DNA of 64,000 nt from Flavobacteriales bacterium (lineage in GTDB: Bacteria > Bacteroidota > Bacteroidia > Flavobacteriales_F > PHOS-HE28): the NCBI GenBank assembly GCA_026129465.1, contig JAHCIA010000001.1:3073503-3137502 (forward strand), read 5' to 3'. Positions within the stretch are counted from its first letter, which is position 1. Every line of letters begins with the position of its first letter. This document shows positions 53,414 to 62,127 of the stretch, in pieces. The position numbers were made by a program, and so were the translations under genes. Under the pieces are notes generated by a model. It made no database searches. It was not told where the DNA came from and saw nothing but the letters and a program-made list of their open reading frames with translations.

Positions 53414-54474
53414 CCACCGCGAACGAAGTCGTGAACGGCAGCGGCGCCCCGGCGAAGCTCAACTACGCCTCAGACCAGGAGGTGCGATGGTGCCCCGGTT
53501 GTGGCGACTACTCCATCCTGAAACAGGTGGAGACCATCCTCAAGGAACAGGGCAGGCCGAAGGAGGAGATCGTCTTCATCAGCGGCATCGGGTGCAGCTC
53601 ACGCTTCCCGTACTACCTCGACACGTACGGCATGCACAGCATCCACGGACGGGCCCCCGCCATCGTCAGTGGCCTGCGCGCCGTGCGGCCCGAGTTGAGC
53701 GTGTGGATGATCACCGGGGATGGCGACGCGCTCAGCATCGGCGGGAACCACTTGATCCACCTCTTGCGCCGCAACGTGGATGTGAACGTACTGCTCTTCA
53801 ACAACGAGATCTACGGCCTCACCAAGGGGCAGTACTCGCCCACCTCGCCGGAAGGGGCCATCACCCGCAGTACGCCCATGGGCAGCGTGGACCATCCGTT
53901 CAATCCGCTCGCCCTTTGCAAAGGCGCCGATGCCACCTTCATCGCACGTGCCATGGACCGCGATCCCAAGCACCTGCGCGATGTGCTGCTGGCCGCCGAT
54001 GCCCACCGCGGCACCAGCCTCGTGGAGATCTACCAGAACTGCAATGTGTTCAACGATGGCGCTTTCGAAGTCTTCACCGAGAAGGCCAGCAAGCCCTTCC
54101 ACACGCTCTTCGTGGAGCACGGCAAGCCACTGGTGTACGCCAACGGCACCAAGGGCATCAGGCTCGATGGCATGACACCCGTCATCGTGGACCTCACACC
54201 CGGTGCAGCCTTGCCGGATGACCTCTGGACCCACGATCAGCACGACAGCTTCAAGGCTTCGATCCTCGTGCGCCTCTTCGATGACCATGCGCAGGGTGGC
54301 CTGCCTGCCGGACAGACAAGTGCCATGCCTCGACCATTCGGCGTGTTCTACATGGCCTCGCGTGCCACATTGGAAACGAAGTTGAACGCACAGGTGGCGC
54401 TGGCCAAGGAGAAGAAAGGCTCCGGCGACCTGGACGCGTTGCTCAGAGGGGAAAGGACGTGGACGATCGGGTGA
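53410..54474 (+). CDS. korB: 2-oxoacid:ferredoxin oxidoreductase subunit beta
   Basis: 354 aa from ATG 53410, overlapping the korA stop. TPP-binding GDGDALSIGGNHLIHLLRRNVDVNVLLFNNEIYGLTKGQ; [4Fe-4S] ligands Cys28 and Cys31 (WCPGCGDY), Cys62 (GIGCSSR) and the Cys of YQNCNVFND. Pairs with the alpha subunit; electrons go to ferredoxin. Convergent with the radical SAM gene 9 bp away. Confidence 0.93.
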   Translation: MTTANEVVNGSGAPAKLNYASDQEVRWCPGCGDYSILKQVETILKEQGRPKEEIVFISGIGCSSRFPYYLDTYGMHSIHGRAPAIVSGLRAVRPELSVWMITGDGDALSIGGNHLIHLLRRNVDVNVLLFNNEIYGLTKGQYSPTSPEGAITRSTPMGSVDHPFNPLALCKGADATFIARAMDRDPKHLRDVLLAADAHRGTSLVEIYQNCNVFNDGAFEVFTEKASKPFHTLFVEHGKPLVYANGTKGIRLDGMTPVIVDLTPGAALPDDLWTHDQHDSFKASILVRLFDDHAQGGLPAGQTSAMPRPFGVFYMASRATLETKLNAQVALAKEKKGSGDLDALLRGERTWTIG

Positions 54475-54483
54475 AGCGCATGG

Positions 54484-55638
54484 TCACACGGTCGGGTGCG
54501 CATGGCAGCCACCCTGTTCGGCCATGCTGAGCCGAAGCTCACCCAAGTCGTGCTGCAACGCGCTGCCGCATGCGTTTTGGCAGAACGGGCAGGCGTGGGC
54601 TTCCCCGGCCGTGTCGATGTAGAGGAACCGCGAACCCGCACCTGAGCAGCCCACGGCGCGCTGATAAGCGCCATAGTGATCGACGATGGGATACTGCCGG
54701 TAGGAGGTATCGTGGTGGAGGTCGCGAACGAATTGGTCGAGCACGGCGTGCTGCACCGGCCCCAGCTCCACATCCTGGCCATGGAAGTTGCCTGCTGCGC
54801 GCGGTTCCACCAGTCGTATGAAATGGACCTTCAACTCACCGGCGAGCCGGGCATAGGCCATCAGGTCCTCCATGTTGCAGAAGCTACGGACCGGCACCAA
54901 TGACATGGCCACCACCAGTCCGGCCTCGCGGGCGTTCACCACGGCACGGCGGGCCCGCTCGAAGCTGCCTGCGAGTCCCCTGAAACGGTCGTGTTCCCTG
55001 GCGTCCCAGTGGTCCAGGCTGATGGCCACACCGGTCGCGCCGGCGTTGCGCAGGGCTTGGGCGCGTTCGGCCGATAGACCATGACCGGAACTGAGCACCC
55101 AGAAGTCGGTGAGCGATGTGTCGCAGTTGCGCAGGATGAACAGCAGGTCATCGAAGCGGCTCATGGGTTCGCCTCCGCTGAATTCGATCTGCGCGACGCC
55201 GGTCGACTGGAGCGACCGGACGATGCGGACGACCTCTGCGGCCGTGATCGCGTCAGGCTCGTTCAGCACGGCGCCCTCGGAACAATGCGCGCAGCGCAGC
55301 GGGCATTGCCGGGTGAAGGCGATGATGGCCAGGGTGAGTCCGGGCAGGTGGCCGGGTATCGGATGTACGCGATGGAGCTCATTGGTCAGGAAGGTGTCCC
55401 ACGCTTTGGATGGGCGGCCGGGGTATGTGAGCATGTGGAACACGCGACCGCCCACTTCCACACAGCGGCCCATGTGACGCACGGCGCGATTCTCCATCAC
55501 CGTGATGCGGAGCTTCCGCAGCGCCATGCGGACATCCGATCCACTGGGATAGTGGGCACGGGCAAGCCGGAACGCATCGGCCATGGCACGCCAGCGCGCC
55601 ACCTTCAACCCCCAGCCGTTGATCATGGAAGACCCCAT
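54484..55638 (-). CDS. Radical SAM protein with SPASM/twitch-like C-terminus, unknown substrate
   Basis: 384 aa. A ~100-residue N-terminal region (VGGRVFHMLTYPGRPSKAWDTFLTNELHRVHP) precedes the radical SAM core with Cys112, Cys116 and Cys119 in QCPLRCAHC and IEFSGGEPMSRFDDL. The C-terminus has GCSGAGSRFLYIDTAGEAHACPFCQNACGSAL, a Cys pattern that could ligate an auxiliary [4Fe-4S] cluster as in SPASM/twitch maturases. Such enzymes often modify peptides or proteins. It follows a membrane-protein gene by 1 bp; no small precursor ORF is visible. Substrate unknown. Confidence 0.85.
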   Translation of the reverse strand: MGSSMINGWGLKVARWRAMADAFRLARAHYPSGSDVRMALRKLRITVMENRAVRHMGRCVEVGGRVFHMLTYPGRPSKAWDTFLTNELHRVHPIPGHLPGLTLAIIAFTRQCPLRCAHCSEGAVLNEPDAITAAEVVRIVRSLQSTGVAQIEFSGGEPMSRFDDLLFILRNCDTSLTDFWVLSSGHGLSAERAQALRNAGATGVAISLDHWDAREHDRFRGLAGSFERARRAVVNAREAGLVVAMSLVPVRSFCNMEDLMAYARLAGELKVHFIRLVEPRAAGNFHGQDVELGPVQHAVLDQFVRDLHHDTSYRQYPIVDHYGAYQRAVGCSGAGSRFLYIDTAGEAHACPFCQNACGSALQHDLGELRLSMAEQGGCHAHPTV

Positions 55639-55639
55639 G

Positions 55640-57265
55640 TCACAATGCCACCTTCAAGGGATAGGCCCGCGAATCCTCGTACCGTTCCCGGGAGTAGCGC
55701 GGGAGGGCATCAGCATCCTCGAATGTGCGCAGGTACAGCAGACTCGGCCGATGGGGAAGCGGATCGCGGAGGATCTCGTAATGCCCGGCGGCATGCAGGA
55801 ACAAGCTGCGCTGGGCGCCTTCGGGTGCCGGGGTGGCTTGGAACACGATCTCGGTCATGTCGTCGAGTTCCGGTTGGATCAGGTGGATGCCATCCTCCTC
55901 CATCAGGACCGATAGCATGTCGCGCCCATCCTGATCGGTGGCTTTGACAGGAACCAAGGACGAGCAATTCAAAGCTTGCGTCGTGCCCATGTCCAGTGCC
56001 ACGCGGTCGATCTCCCAGAAGAGATATCCGGTGGACAGCCGGATGACCACTTCGTCGGCCGATGCATCGCCCAGATCGATCTCGAGCACATCATCCCGCC
56101 ATGCGATCGGACCCATGAGTTCGAACTGGCCGGCCTCCTTCCATTCGCCCGACCGCTGGAGAACATGCACGGACAAGGGCATCCGCTGCGCCTTGGCCCA
56201 GGCGTGCAATTCCTCGGCACTGCGGCCCAGGTCGCGCTGTCTTACGCGGTCCGCGTACGTGCCCAGTTCATCCAGGAAGAGTCCGAAGAGATGGTCCAGC
56301 CAGAAGGTGTTCTTGGCGGTGACCATGAGACGGGCCATCGGTGCATCCGTTGGTCTGTCGAAACGCAGCTCGATGGTCTCACGGGCATCCTGTGTGGCAT
56401 TGTCCGGGTCGCCATGCCATGCGATCCCATCCATGGTGGCAAGCGTTCCGGTCAGGTCCACGCCGTTGTGGGCGCGGGCCATCATGGGCGCAGCCGGGGC
56501 GGCGAGGGCGTGAGGGCTGCCATGGCGATCGAAAAGGACCTGGACGCCGGGGGTGTGGTCCACGGCGATGAGACGGACCAGGTCGGTATGCTGGATCTCG
56601 CGGGCCATGTTGCTCAGACGCACCCGGTAGTGGTCATCCACCGGCCGCAGGTGCCGTAAGGGAAGGCGATCATGCCGTTGGAGTTGGGGGTAGATCGCGC
56701 CGGAAAAGACCTCGCCTTCCAGGTGGAAGGCGCCATTGGCGTCCTGTGAAAAGACGAATGGGCACGAACTCTTGGTGGCGATGATGATCAGTAGCAGAAG
56801 TGCCGCGATGCCGACCAGCCCCAAAAGACTGAGCACGATCGTGGCGCCCGCGTCCACATCGATGTATTCCATGCGGACGATCTGCGACAGGGGGACCGAG
56901 CCGGCCAGGCCGCCGCTGGTATCACGGCGATATTCGCTGTTCGCATAGAGGATCACCCGGCGCGCATGCGACTTCAGGTCCCGGTGCCGGTCGGCATTGA
57001 GCAGGTCCATGGCATCCAGGTCGGACAATCGCTCGAACGTGCCCGACAGCGTGTCCTGTGTCAGCACGGGCTTGCGGATGCGCCATACCTCGGCGCTCCT
57101 GGTACCATCGGTGACCAGGAAAACGGCCCTGGGTTTGGCGACGAGCTTCGGCAGGGACCGCTCATCGAGCAGGCGCCGCTGCCACCGGGTGCAACTCCAC
57201 TGCCCGAACAGGAAAACGATGAGCAGGAAGACGGCCATCCGCCGTTGATGCAGGTGCAGGTCCAT
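55640..57265 (-). CDS. Membrane-anchored protein with SCPF motif, operon partner of the radical SAM protein
   Basis: 541 aa. N-terminal hydrophobic segment 10-24 ending at Cys25 (GQWSC, a poor lipobox, so perhaps a signal anchor). Residues ~38-135 look like a small beta domain (AVFLVTDGTRSAEVWRIRKPVLTQDTLSGTFERL; SVPLSQIVRMEYI). Then a strong membrane helix 139-162. After it comes KSSCPFVFSQDANGAFHLEGEVFSGAIYPQLQRHDRLPL. A ~340-residue beta-rich region follows, with one long helix near FWLDHLFGLFLDELG. I recall uncharacterised Bacteroidota/Acidobacteria proteins with the same SCPF...EGE motif but no assigned function. Confidence 0.72.
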   Translation of the reverse strand: MDLHLHQRRMAVFLLIVFLFGQWSCTRWQRRLLDERSLPKLVAKPRAVFLVTDGTRSAEVWRIRKPVLTQDTLSGTFERLSDLDAMDLLNADRHRDLKSHARRVILYANSEYRRDTSGGLAGSVPLSQIVRMEYIDVDAGATIVLSLLGLVGIAALLLLIIIATKSSCPFVFSQDANGAFHLEGEVFSGAIYPQLQRHDRLPLRHLRPVDDHYRVRLSNMAREIQHTDLVRLIAVDHTPGVQVLFDRHGSPHALAAPAAPMMARAHNGVDLTGTLATMDGIAWHGDPDNATQDARETIELRFDRPTDAPMARLMVTAKNTFWLDHLFGLFLDELGTYADRVRQRDLGRSAEELHAWAKAQRMPLSVHVLQRSGEWKEAGQFELMGPIAWRDDVLEIDLGDASADEVVIRLSTGYLFWEIDRVALDMGTTQALNCSSLVPVKATDQDGRDMLSVLMEEDGIHLIQPELDDMTEIVFQATPAPEGAQRSLFLHAAGHYEILRDPLPHRPSLLYLRTFEDADALPRYSRERYEDSRAYPLKVAL

Positions 57266-57277
57266 GTGTGGGAAGGT

Positions 57278-57844
57278 TTATGGTCCGGTCGATCGTCGGG
57301 GCAGGTACTCCCTCAATTTTGGGCGCAACCCTTCGTAGATGGTCGCATTCCCATTCACGTAATGGGCATGGCGCTGCGATCCGGCGCCCAATCCTATGGA
57401 GAAGCCGACGCAGGTGCCGATCAGGGCGAAGAGCAAGGTGTTCTGGTCCTTGTAGGTGACCCTGAAAAAGCCGAGGTCATGTGTCCGGTCGCGACCGGTG
57501 AGATAGCCCACACCCATCCCCAACAGCAGCCCGGAAGCGCCGCCCACAGCCGCTCCGGTGAGCTTGGCGTTGCGGCGCCTGGCCATCACAGACCCCAGCT
57601 CATCGGGCGGGACCAACAGGTCCGGCATGCGCACGGCACTGTTCCTATTGGCCGGTGCCACCAGCAAGCCTTCCGCGCGCACATCCAGCAGCCTCACCGG
57701 CGTCAACTTGCCGAATCCGGTGCCGTTGATCCAGATATCATAGCGGGGCCTCGCTTCCGTCCGATCCTGTGCATGGAGGGCTGTGCCCACGCAGAGCAAC
57801 ATCATGCAGATCGACATCAGTTCGTGTCGCGGATGGATCCACAT
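57278..57844 (-). CDS. Envelope protein with Sm-like domain and glycine-zipper membrane segments
   Basis: 188 aa from ATG 57844 (ATG 57817 also possible). Signal peptide ICMMLLCVGTALHAQ. A small beta domain follows (YDIWINGTGFGKLTPVRLLDVRAEGLLVAP ... LLVPPDELGSVMARRR), then two Gly-rich hydrophobic segments (LTGAAVGGASGLLLGMGVGYLTG; LLFALIGTCVGFSIGLGAGS). The layout, beta domain then Leu-Pro-x-x-x-Leu/Ile then membrane helix, parallels the N-terminal part of the next gene product. First gene of the three-gene operon. No assigned function. Confidence 0.7.
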   Translation of the reverse strand: MWIHPRHELMSICMMLLCVGTALHAQDRTEARPRYDIWINGTGFGKLTPVRLLDVRAEGLLVAPANRNSAVRMPDLLVPPDELGSVMARRRNAKLTGAAVGGASGLLLGMGVGYLTGRDRTHDLGFFRVTYKDQNTLLFALIGTCVGFSIGLGAGSQRHAHYVNGNATIYEGLRPKLREYLPRRSTGP

Positions 57845-57965
57845 GAAGGATCGCGATAGGTCATGTGAAGCTAACATGATGGGGCGGATAAGCAAGCCCG
57901 TGGGGGCGCGATGGGTCATGTTCCGGCACGATGTTCCCGTTGCCCGATGGCTAACTTGTGGCGGT

Positions 57966-59057
57966 ATGAAACATTGGACCATCTCAGCGGCCATGGCATT
58001 GTCCGCGTTGGCTGGCGCTGCCCAGGACGTCACCGCCTTCATCGACTATATGGACCGGCTCTATGTGTTCGATCGCGGCACCATCCGCCAGATCGAGCCG
58101 CGCAAGCCCATTGCCCTGCACGTAGGGGGCAACTACCTGGCCTATACCGACAACCGCGATGACCTGAAGGTCTATTGGAACGGCCGCACGCAGGTGATCG
58201 ACCGCGCCATGGACCTGGAACCCATCGTCACCGACCACTACATGGGTTTCACGGTGGCCGGCATCCTGAAGGTCTTCGATGGCAAGACGCGTGTGATGAC
58301 GCCCAACCTGGGCATGTACGTGGTGGAGGACAGTCTGGCGGTCTTCAAGGACGAGGTGCAGGGCAAGATCATGGTCTACTACAAGGAAGAGAAGGTCAAG
58401 CTGGAGGACCAGCTCGCGGGCAACGCCGTGGTGGACTTCGGGTCCGGTGACAACGTCTTCGCGTGGGTCTCCTCCTTCGATCGCCTGTTCAAGGTGTTCT
58501 ACCACGGCGAGATCTACGAGCTGAGCGACCTGGTCACCGGCATGGACTTCAAGTGCGGGCTGGACCTGGTGGCCTACCGCGATGCGTACGACCACACCTT
58601 CAAAGCCTTCCACCAAGGCACCATCTACGATCTGGAGGAACAGATGCCACAACGTTTCGAGGTGGGCAAGGGCATACTCGCGTGGTTGGACCTCACCGGG
58701 TCACTGAAGATCTTCGAAGGCGGCCAGGTGTTCAAGGCCATGGATTTCGAGCCGCAGCACTGGGAGGTGGTGGACAGCCTGGTGGTGGTGCAGGACCGTG
58801 GTTTCTTCAACGTGTTCAACCGGGGTCGCTTCCACGAATTGGAGCGTGCCGTGCCCTTGAAGTGGAAGGCCTCCTGGGGCACCATGGCCTATGTGGATGT
58901 GGACCGCACACTGAAGGTGTGGCGCAAGGGGATCACCGACGTGGTGGTGCGCGGGCAACCCGTGCAGGACTTCCGGGTGGACCGCGGGCTGGTTATCGCG
59001 CGGCTGAACGTGAACACCGCCCGCATCTGGTGGCGTGGCGAGACCTACGACCACTGA
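57966..59057 (+). CDS. Exported repeat protein, predicted beta-propeller, unknown function
   Basis: 363 aa from ATG 57966. Signal peptide MKHWTISAAMALSALAGAAQ. The rest is nine to ten imperfect units of ~36-38 residues sharing LKVFxxGxxxxLE followed by a VxxxxxxLAWxD-like strand: LKVYWNGRTQVID, LKVFDGKTRVMT, FKVFYHGEIYEL, FKAFHQGTIYDL, LKIFEGGQVFKA, FNVFNRGRFHEL, LKVWRKGITDVV, ARIWWRGETYDH. The last half-unit could close onto the first, as in propellers. No named family recognised. Divergent from the radical SAM operon over 121 bp. Confidence 0.75.
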   Translation: MKHWTISAAMALSALAGAAQDVTAFIDYMDRLYVFDRGTIRQIEPRKPIALHVGGNYLAYTDNRDDLKVYWNGRTQVIDRAMDLEPIVTDHYMGFTVAGILKVFDGKTRVMTPNLGMYVVEDSLAVFKDEVQGKIMVYYKEEKVKLEDQLAGNAVVDFGSGDNVFAWVSSFDRLFKVFYHGEIYELSDLVTGMDFKCGLDLVAYRDAYDHTFKAFHQGTIYDLEEQMPQRFEVGKGILAWLDLTGSLKIFEGGQVFKAMDFEPQHWEVVDSLVVVQDRGFFNVFNRGRFHELERAVPLKWKASWGTMAYVDVDRTLKVWRKGITDVVVRGQPVQDFRVDRGLVIARLNVNTARIWWRGETYDH

Positions 59058-59066
59058 CCGCGGCGC

Positions 59067-59858
59067 TCAGCGCAAGGCGGCCGGTATCAGGCACACCGGA
59101 ATGGGCGCCATCTTGTGGCGATTGGCCGCATGCAGGCGGTCGAAGATCGACAGCACCTCGCGCTGACGATCGTCCAATGCGGATGTGGTCGGATCGACGC
59201 CGCGTTCGCGCAGGTCCATGGCCCACTCCAGTTCCGGGTAACTCGCTCCGATCTGGTCCTCGTCGCTGCGGTCATCGCCCCACAGACCGTCGGTGGGTTT
59301 CGCCCGCATGATGCTTTCGATGATGCCCAGTTCGCGGCCCAGGGCATAAACCTCGGTCTTCGTCAGGTCGGCGATGGGGGAGAGGTCCACGCCGCCGTCA
59401 CCATACTTGGTGAAGAAGCCCACACCGAAGTCCTCCACCTTGTTGCCCGTGCCCGCCACCAGGAAGCGCAGCAGGCCGGCGAAGTAGTAGAGCGTGGTCA
59501 TGCGCAACCGGGCGCGCGTATTGGCCAGTGAAAGATCGGGCAGCCCGCCTTCGGGTTTCGGCAGGGCCGCCACCAGTTGTTCGAATACGGGCGTCAGTTG
59601 GACCACCTCCTCGCGCACGTTCGGATGGCGCGCCCGCAACCAGGCGATATGGTCCTGCGCGCGCTTCACCTGGTCGGGCGATTGGTGGATGGGCATCTCC
59701 ACGCACAGGGTGGGCAGGCCGGTGCGCGCGCACAGCGCGCTGGTCACCGCGCTGTCCACTCCGCCGCTGATGCCGATGACGAAGCCTTCCTGTCCGGCCC
59801 GCTCGCAATAGTCGCGCAGCCAACCGCTGATGTGGTCGATCACGCGGGGGACGTCCAT
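59067..59858 (-). CDS. nadE: NAD+ synthase
   Basis: 263 aa. PP-loop ATP pyrophosphatase: FVIGISGGVDSAVTSAL; LANTRARLRMTTLYYFA; VAGTGNKVEDFGVGFFTKYGDGGVDLSPIADLTKTEVYALGRELGI; PTDGLWGDDRSDEDQIGASYPELE. No glutaminase domain, so ammonia-dependent type. It converts nicotinate adenine dinucleotide to NAD+. Neighbourhood of nadE with gldB/gldC is known from Flavobacterium. Confidence 0.95.
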   Translation of the reverse strand: MDVPRVIDHISGWLRDYCERAGQEGFVIGISGGVDSAVTSALCARTGLPTLCVEMPIHQSPDQVKRAQDHIAWLRARHPNVREEVVQLTPVFEQLVAALPKPEGGLPDLSLANTRARLRMTTLYYFAGLLRFLVAGTGNKVEDFGVGFFTKYGDGGVDLSPIADLTKTEVYALGRELGIIESIMRAKPTDGLWGDDRSDEDQIGASYPELEWAMDLRERGVDPTTSALDDRQREVLSIFDRLHAANRHKMAPIPVCLIPAALR

Positions 59859-59916
59859 CCGTGCGAATGATGAGGTGCGTCCTTCGGATCGATGACGCTG
59901 CCGTGGTGTGACCTTG

Positions 59917-60651
59917 TCAGAAGAACACGCCGGCCGTGAGTTCGATGTAGTTGGCGAAGGCCTTGGCCTTCTTGCCCTCGGCCAGTTCCACGTCCTTCAA
60001 TACGTTCACGAAGCCGTTGTTGTAGGTGATGCCCACCAGCAGGCTGGTGTTGCCGGAGAAATTGTATTCCATGCCGGCGCCCACGATCAACGATGCCTTG
60101 AACAGGTTGATCTGGTCCTGGATGTCCTCGCCCTCCAACTTGTCGAAGCGCTGCACATAGGCCTGCCCGGGAGGCGCGTAGAACACGGGCACTTCGATGT
60201 CGGCCTTCGCGCGGATGTTGAAGGCCGTGCCGATGCCCACCTGTCCGAAGTAGCGCATGTAGCCGATCTCATTGGTCATCATCTTGATGGTGAGCGGCAA
60301 CTCGATGTAGCCCAGCCGGGCGGAGGTCTCCAGTTGGCGCACCAGGATGTTGGGCGGATCGGCGGGGGCCTCCTGGTAGCTGTACTCCTGCGACCACTTG
60401 CCGCCGATGTAGTTCAGGTTCAGGCCCGTGGCGAAACGGTAGTTGCCGCTGGTGCCGATGGGGAATTCAGAGATCAGGCCGAAGGTGTAGCCCAGGTTGT
60501 TGCCCTCGCTCTTCAGTCCGCGGGTGTCCGGGCGTATCCATCCGCTGTTCGGACTCAGCTTCAAACCGAATCGTACGCCAGCATCGTCCTGGGCGTGGAG
60601 GGCGAGGCTGCCGATCATGGCGGCGGCCAGGGTGGCGAGGGCCTTCTTCAT
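59917..60651 (-). CDS. Outer-membrane beta-barrel (porin-like) protein
   Basis: 244 aa from ATG 60651. Signal peptide MKKALATLAAAMIGSLALHAQ. Strand pattern and closing Phe-Phe (YIELTAGVFF) fit the small outer-membrane barrel families; FGLKLSPNSGWIRPD near the start resembles PorT-like barrels. It separates nadE from the divergent gldBC. Specific role unknown. Confidence 0.8.
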   Translation of the reverse strand: MKKALATLAAAMIGSLALHAQDDAGVRFGLKLSPNSGWIRPDTRGLKSEGNNLGYTFGLISEFPIGTSGNYRFATGLNLNYIGGKWSQEYSYQEAPADPPNILVRQLETSARLGYIELPLTIKMMTNEIGYMRYFGQVGIGTAFNIRAKADIEVPVFYAPPGQAYVQRFDKLEGEDIQDQINLFKASLIVGAGMEYNFSGNTSLLVGITYNNGFVNVLKDVELAEGKKAKAFANYIELTAGVFF

Positions 60652-60677
60652 AGTTTTGGGCGCTTTTTTGGGTGGAT

Positions 60678-60685
60678 CAAAAGTA
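60678..60685 (-). promoter_or_regulatory. -7 box TACTTTTG for the barrel-protein gene
   Basis: Exact TAnnTTTG match on the minus strand, 26 bp before ATG 60651. Confidence 0.6.
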
Positions 60686-60695
60686 TGCGTCGCCG

Positions 60696-61709
60696 ATGCG
60701 CCTGACAAAGGCCGTGCTGATCGTGGTCCCGGTCCTCGTGTCCGGTTGTCGTGAAGACAAGGGTGGAACGATCGATACCACCTCCGTCCAGCTCGATCTG
60801 CGGATCGGCCGTTTGGACCGCCAGCTCTTCCTGGCGGCACCCCAGGAAATGCCCGCCGCAAGCCTGAAGGCGCATGCGGAATACGGGGATTTCTATCAAC
60901 TGTACGTGGAGGAGATCCTCCAAGGGGCCGCCATGGGTGATACCATGCTCCCCGTGGCGCTCAACCATTTCGTCAACGACCCCGACATGCGCAGCGTGCA
61001 GGAAGAGGTGGAGCGCGTGCTGGGCGACATGGAACCGCAACGCCGTGCGTTCGAGGCGGCCTTCAAGTGCTTGGCGGTGCTCTTTCCGGACAGTGTCATC
61101 CCCAGGGTCGTCGCCTTCAACTCGGGCTTCAACTATGGCATCTTCCCCACCGACAGTGTGCTGGGCATCGGCGTGGAATGGTTCATCGGCCAGGAGCATC
61201 CGGTGATCGGCTATCTGTCCCCCGAGATCTTTCCGCGGTATGTGAAGGACCGCATGGTGCCCGAGATGCTCGTGCCCGGCGCGGTGAAGGGTTGGCTCCT
61301 GGTGCATTACGCGCGTGACACACGCGGCGACGACCTGCTCACCCATCTGGTGGAGACCGGCAAGGTGATGGCGCTGCTCGATGCGATGCTGCCCGATGTG
61401 GATCCACATCTCAAATACGCCTTCACGCCAGCGCAACTCGCCTGGTGCGAAGCGAACGAACTGGCCATCTGGCAGGAGTTGGTGGGCAAGGACATGCTCT
61501 TCAGCCGCAAACCGGCCGACATTGGCCGGTGGATGAACGACGGTCCCTTCACCAATGGCCTGCCGCGCGAAAGCCCGGGCCACATCGGCGAATGGATCGG
61601 CCACCGCATGGTGAAGGCCTACCTGAAGGCCGAACCACGCATGGATCTCGCGCGCCTCTTCGCGCTGGACGAACCGCGCGCCATCCTCAAGCACTACAAG
61701 CCCCGCTGA
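60696..61709 (+). CDS. gldB: Gliding motility lipoprotein GldB
   Basis: 337 aa from ATG 60696. Lipobox VSGC (Cys~18). Body with DLRIGRLDRQLFLAAP, FNSGFNYGIFPTDSVLGIGVEWFIGQEHPVIGYLSPEIFPRYVKDRM, WLLVHYARDT, FSRKPADIGRWMNDGPFTNGLPRESPGHIGEWIGHRMVKAY, matching the GldB family layout. GldB is needed for gliding/T9SS function in Flavobacterium. Followed by gldC at 44 bp and adjacent to nadE, the Flavobacterium arrangement. Confidence 0.9.
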   Translation: MRLTKAVLIVVPVLVSGCREDKGGTIDTTSVQLDLRIGRLDRQLFLAAPQEMPAASLKAHAEYGDFYQLYVEEILQGAAMGDTMLPVALNHFVNDPDMRSVQEEVERVLGDMEPQRRAFEAAFKCLAVLFPDSVIPRVVAFNSGFNYGIFPTDSVLGIGVEWFIGQEHPVIGYLSPEIFPRYVKDRMVPEMLVPGAVKGWLLVHYARDTRGDDLLTHLVETGKVMALLDAMLPDVDPHLKYAFTPAQLAWCEANELAIWQELVGKDMLFSRKPADIGRWMNDGPFTNGLPRESPGHIGEWIGHRMVKAYLKAEPRMDLARLFALDEPRAILKHYKPR

Positions 61710-61753
61710 CCGCGGCACCGCTTCTCGCCAACCGCTACCGACCCCTACCGCCC

Positions 61754-62080
61754 ATGACCACCTCGGAGATCCGATTAAGCGTACAACTCGACGACAACCG
61801 CGTGCCCGAGCGCATCGACTGGGAGGCCGAGGATGGCGCCATGAAAAGCTCCGGCAAAGCGGTGCTGTTGAGCCTTTGGGACGAGAAGGAACAGAACACC
61901 CTGCGCATCGATCTATGGACCAAGGAGATGACCGTGGAAGAGATGAAGGCCTTCTTCCACCAGAACATCCTCACCCTGGCAGACACCTTCGAGCGCGCCA
62001 CCGGCGAAGGGAAGATGGCGGCCCAGATGCGCGACTTCGGCGCCTATTTCGCCGAGCATATGTTGGAATTGAAGAAGTGA
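61754..62080 (+). CDS. gldC: Gliding motility protein GldC
   Basis: 108 aa from ATG 61754. Cytoplasmic small protein: SEIRLSVQLDDNRVPERIDWEAEDG, VLLSLWDEKEQNTLRIDLWTKEMTVEEMKAFFHQ, DFGAYFAEHMLELKK. In Flavobacterium it supports efficient gliding with GldB. Found right behind gldB on the same strand. Confidence 0.92.
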   Translation: MTTSEIRLSVQLDDNRVPERIDWEAEDGAMKSSGKAVLLSLWDEKEQNTLRIDLWTKEMTVEEMKAFFHQNILTLADTFERATGEGKMAAQMRDFGAYFAEHMLELKK

Positions 62081-62082
62081 TT

Positions 62083-62121
62083 GGAGGTTGGATGTCGCAG
62101 TCCGGGTGGCGTGCAACCTCC
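62083..62121. terminator. Inverted repeat between convergent gldC and engB
   Basis: GGAGGTTG (62083-62090) and CAACCTCC (62114-62121) form a perfect 8-bp stem around a 23-nt loop in the 47-bp gap. No T-run, so a factor-independent terminator is uncertain; it may instead be another repeat-family member. Confidence 0.4.
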
Positions 62122-62127
62122 GACCCC

